From positions 3,778,501 through 3,842,500 of the forward strand of contig NC_015844.1 in NCBI RefSeq assembly GCF_000973105.1: DNA of 64,000 nucleotides. Reading direction: 5' to 3'. Positions 61,146 through 64,000 of this stretch are shown here, piece by piece (position 1 is the first letter of the stretch; each line of letters opens with the position of its first letter). The notes beneath the pieces were generated by a model, which was not told the DNA's origin, made no database searches, and saw only the letters and a list, made by a program, of their open reading frames with translations. Both the position numbers and the translations under genes were made by a program. The DNA is from Zobellia galactanivorans (GTDB lineage: Bacteria > Bacteroidota > Bacteroidia > Flavobacteriales > Flavobacteriaceae).

Positions 61146-61164
61146 AGTTTATTCTTGTTTATTG

Positions 61165-63072
61165 TTACCAACCAGGGTTTTGCTTAAATGATTCAAACAT
61201 GTTCACATATTTAATATCTAGGGGATACCAATAATGCTTGTCTTCAAAAACCCTTGGAACATCCAATTTCTTGTTTACATAGCTAAAGGAGCCATCTGCA
61301 TTTTTCGTTACATTGGCTTCGTAAATTCCTTCGGCCAATAGGTTTTTGGCTATGCGCCATCTGCGAATATCCCTCCAGCGACGGAACTCTCCGTAAAATT
61401 CTACGGCCCATTCGTTTCTTATACGGTCCCTAAAAGTGCCTTTATCGGTTAAAAACTCCGAACGCACATCGGGCATGCCAACCCGGTTACGAATTTTGTT
61501 TATGGCCTGACTGGCCGTAGTAACATCGATACCGGCGGCAACGGCTTCCGGAATGTTCGAGGAAGGCCCGTATACTTCATTGCCCAATTCTGCCAAGCCG
61601 AGATACATATCGGCCAAACGTATTAGCGGAAAAATTCTGTAATAGTTTTGAGACCACTTATTGTCATACTTGTTGTATCCTAATTTCCTCCATTTACCTG
61701 CGTCGAAGTAACCGGTATACACGAGGCTTTTTCCTCGGTAATACTTGTAGTGCCAACCCTCGTCACCAGGGTTTGACCAGGCTTGGTTTTCGAAGGTAGA
61801 GTTATTGCCCCCTCCTGGATCGGCCAGGTACATCTTGTCACCGGGACAATAAATGAAAGAACGCAAGCGAGGGTCTCTGTTGTCATAGGGGTTTTTCGGG
61901 TCGAACGACGGGTCGGCCGAAGAGAAATTCTCTACGGGATATCCGTTTATGGTCTCAAACTTATCCACTGCATTTTGGGTGGGTACGTTGAATACGGCCC
62001 AACCTCCGTCGTGTTGGGGAAGAAACCATCCCACTCCCGAATTGCTTCTGTTCATAGGTAGGTTCCAGTTATCGGAGTTTGTCGGAACGGGTTGGAACAA
62101 GGCTTCGTCGCTGATGGCCCTATCTTGGGACATCCAATTCTCCATATAACTATCCTTGTCGTAAAGTTTGTATCGGGTAGCACCGCTATTGACCAGTTTT
62201 AGTGCGTTTACCATAGCCTGTATTCCTTTTTTGGCGTATGTTTCGTCGTACGAATCTTGGCCGAAGGGCAAGGCATCGCCTTCGGTGTTCATTAAGGGGC
62301 TTGCTGCGTACATATAGGCCATGGCTTCAATGGCATAGGCCGAAGCCTTTGTTAAACGCCCCACATCTGTAGGGTCTTTCCATCGGTTTGGTAAATACTT
62401 CACCGCATCTTCGCAATCGGCGGCAATAAGGTCGGCACATTGTTGAAAGGTAGGTTTGACTTGGTCAAAATTGAACTCTGACGAGAAGGTCTTGCGCTCT
62501 CCACCAGTTGTATCGACTAAGGTTATGGGCCCGTAGCGTCGAACCACTTCGAACATATGCCATGCCCTAAGCGCATGTGCCTGCCCCAACAATTGATTTT
62601 TCAATTCTGTAGGACTGGCACCTACTTCAGCGGGGAAGTCCGTTAATTTCTCAATGTTCTCAATGGCCAATCCCATAGCCCTGATCGCTTTCAGCGACTT
62701 TCCGGCAGGGGAGTTGTAGTAAGGGTCGGATCCATAGTTGGTTTCAGAATTGAAATTCATTCCGAAATCCCTCCAATTCGAATCTTGCCATAGACCTTGG
62801 TTTATAGATTTATAAACGGGCATATCGGCCTTTACGGCTTGTTGTTCGTCTCCCATGGCGCCCACATAGGCACCCCAGTTAGATGAGGTGGCCACATAGT
62901 TCATGACCAGCCAGTTGGCCCGGTCTACGGCCCCTTTGTAACTGTAATATTCCGAATAGACAACCTCGCCGTCTATTCCCATTTCTGGATCTGCATCCAA
63001 GTAATCCTCGCAGGAAACCATCCCTAGCGAAAATGTGAATAAAACAATAAGTATTGTAGTATATTTTTTCAT
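61165..63072 (-). CDS. susD: SusD/RagB-family lipoprotein of the first pair
   Basis: 635 residues from MKKYTTILIVLFTFSLGMVSCED; an ATG three codons earlier exists. Lipobox MVSC. The helical scaffold (about 85-260, with NQLLGQAHALRAWHMFEVVRRYGP) and C-terminal SusD domain with VEFYGEFRRWRDIRRWRIAKN and the final FKQNPGW follow. Follows the SusC at 63084 within 12 bp and precedes a second SusC/SusD pair by 19 bp, so one polysaccharide-utilisation operon is likely. Confidence 0.92.
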   Translation of the reverse strand: MKKYTTILIVLFTFSLGMVSCEDYLDADPEMGIDGEVVYSEYYSYKGAVDRANWLVMNYVATSSNWGAYVGAMGDEQQAVKADMPVYKSINQGLWQDSNWRDFGMNFNSETNYGSDPYYNSPAGKSLKAIRAMGLAIENIEKLTDFPAEVGASPTELKNQLLGQAHALRAWHMFEVVRRYGPITLVDTTGGERKTFSSEFNFDQVKPTFQQCADLIAADCEDAVKYLPNRWKDPTDVGRLTKASAYAIEAMAYMYAASPLMNTEGDALPFGQDSYDETYAKKGIQAMVNALKLVNSGATRYKLYDKDSYMENWMSQDRAISDEALFQPVPTNSDNWNLPMNRSNSGVGWFLPQHDGGWAVFNVPTQNAVDKFETINGYPVENFSSADPSFDPKNPYDNRDPRLRSFIYCPGDKMYLADPGGGNNSTFENQAWSNPGDEGWHYKYYRGKSLVYTGYFDAGKWRKLGYNKYDNKWSQNYYRIFPLIRLADMYLGLAELGNEVYGPSSNIPEAVAAGIDVTTASQAINKIRNRVGMPDVRSEFLTDKGTFRDRIRNEWAVEFYGEFRRWRDIRRWRIAKNLLAEGIYEANVTKNADGSFSYVNKKLDVPRVFEDKHYWYPLDIKYVNMFESFKQNPGW

Positions 63073-63083
63073 GTTTCTCATAT

Positions 63084-64000
63084 TTAAAATGAAAGCCTTA
63101 AGCCTACGTTGTATCTTTTGGTAATGGGGTATACCTCTAATCTATTGGCCTCGGGGTCGAATGACCTCGGAAGATATTGCCAAGTGTACAGGTTGTTTCC
63201 ATTTACATAAAATTCGAAGTTGTCAAAGCCCCCTATTTTTTCAAGGAATGATTTGGGTAAGCTGTATTTTAATTCCACATTTCTCAGCCTTACAAAGGTG
63301 CTGTTCCTATAAGTGTAGTTGCTACTTTCTTTATAGTGGTCCGTTTCGGAGGTGTGTAGTACAGGTACGTCGGTATCGGTATTGTTCGGTGTCCACGCAT
63401 CTTTTTGCTCATTATTCTTTAACATAAACCCGAGACTGGAGTTTGTGTTATAAGCATATAGGAAGTTGGCGGATAGTTGCTTCGAAATACCGTACATGCC
63501 GTTGAACATGCTGGTTAAACTCCAGTTTTTGTACGAAAGCCCAAAAGAGAAGGCAAAAGATTTGGTGGCGTAAGAAGGGTCACCTATTGAAACTTGGTCG
63601 TTCTTATCGATGATGCCATCTGCGTTGTAGTCGTTATACGTAAGGTCGCCGGGTATATATCCACTGGGAAGCAGGGCCGAAGGGGTGTATGCATAGGCAT
63701 CGTCCCAGTTCTGCGCAAGGCCGGTCCCTAACATTCCCTTGGTCCATCCAATGGGTTTGCCCGCTTCTTTTTGATAGTCGGGGGTAGGGGCCGGGTCGTC
63801 TCTTTCGACAATCCTATTCTCGGTAATCGAAAGATTTCCCTTAAGCCAATATGCGAAACCGTTCTCGTAATAATCGTTCCACTCCAACTCAATATCGATA
63901 CCGTGGTTTTTCGTCCTTCCTATATTTCCATAAGGATTGGCGTTTCCATACCAGTTGGGAATCGTTCTTCTTTGCATCAAGATGCCTTCGCGGTCTTCCT
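63084..64000 (-). CDS. susC: SusC/RagA-family transporter, C-terminal part (runs off right edge)
   Basis: 305 residues of the barrel end are visible. Just before the apparent start is DREGILMQRRTIP, a typical SusC barrel strand, so the gene continues beyond 64000. Further SusC motifs: NRLEVYPITKRYNVGLRLSF at the C-terminus, with a terminal Phe, and a FVRLRNVELKYSLPKSFL block. It is the outer-membrane channel partner of the SusD at 61165-63072. Confidence 0.9.
   Translation of the reverse strand, partial: EDREGILMQRRTIPNWYGNANPYGNIGRTKNHGIDIELEWNDYYENGFAYWLKGNLSITENRIVERDDPAPTPDYQKEAGKPIGWTKGMLGTGLAQNWDDAYAYTPSALLPSGYIPGDLTYNDYNADGIIDKNDQVSIGDPSYATKSFAFSFGLSYKNWSLTSMFNGMYGISKQLSANFLYAYNTNSSLGFMLKNNEQKDAWTPNNTDTDVPVLHTSETDHYKESSNYTYRNSTFVRLRNVELKYSLPKSFLEKIGGFDNFEFYVNGNNLYTWQYLPRSFDPEANRLEVYPITKRYNVGLRLSF

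Overview
The window reads as Bacteroidota, most likely a marine Flavobacteriaceae member. Pointers are two tandem SusC/SusD pairs, a GLPGLI-family protein, a LytS/LytTR two-component system with TPR repeats, a DUF6090 protein, a fused DoxD-DoxA protein, many lipoproteins with short lipoboxes, and TAnnTTTG-type -7 promoter boxes. No integrase, tRNA, rRNA or CRISPR array was recognised.

Layout. (1) 1-16.4 kb is AT-rich accessory DNA in which every gene except a transposase lies on the minus strand. Genes or gene pairs are separated by long hairpin-forming intergenic elements (about 120-300 bp). Each gene unit is bounded by a private inverted repeat: GTT plus seven variable bases on its left, the reverse complement ending in AAC on its right. 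This is the hallmark of integron gene cassettes, in which the cassette start and the attC arm at the ORF end are complementary. The cargo is mostly defence-like (REase-nSTAND NTPase, AbiC-like membrane protein with a PD-(D/E)xK protein, OLD-type ATPase/TOPRIM, SLATT protein), plus an erythromycin esterase-like enzyme and small membrane or lipoproteins. An ORF-less group II intron, an IS1182-family element and MITE-like elements with the same ends all sit inside the intergenic elements. (2) 16.5-26.5 kb is more ordinary chromosome: DUF2625 and hypothetical genes, a two-component system, and the operon it probably controls, ending in an M48 peptidase-TerB fusion. (3) 26.6-30.5 kb is another unit with perfect cassette ends, holding a TonB-type outer-membrane protein, a GLPGLI protein and a small secreted protein. 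(4) 30.6-38.2 kb holds immunity-type and envelope genes, then ribB with a Crp/Fnr regulator and a candidate operator. (5) 38.5-52.3 kb mixes housekeeping-type genes (rluA-type, ygiQ-type) with eroded cassettes, IS1182 remnants, MITEs, a broken fucosidase and a truncated second group II intron. (6) 52.4-64 kb has a ClC channel and a polysaccharide-utilisation locus: SusC-SusD, SusC-SusD, DUF1735 lipoprotein, PKD-domain lipoprotein.

The most interesting system is the integron-like cassette array. Seven units have 9-10 bp perfect private inverted ends and three more have imperfect ones. In eight of the ten, position 11 is G on the left and A on the right. The group II intron splits one core precisely, antisense to the cassette genes, as attC-targeting introns do in classical integrons. 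No integrase is visible, so in integron terms this would be an integrase-less attC cluster with an unusual core sequence.

All calls come from reading the sequence by eye. Family names rest on motif recognition, not on database searches.
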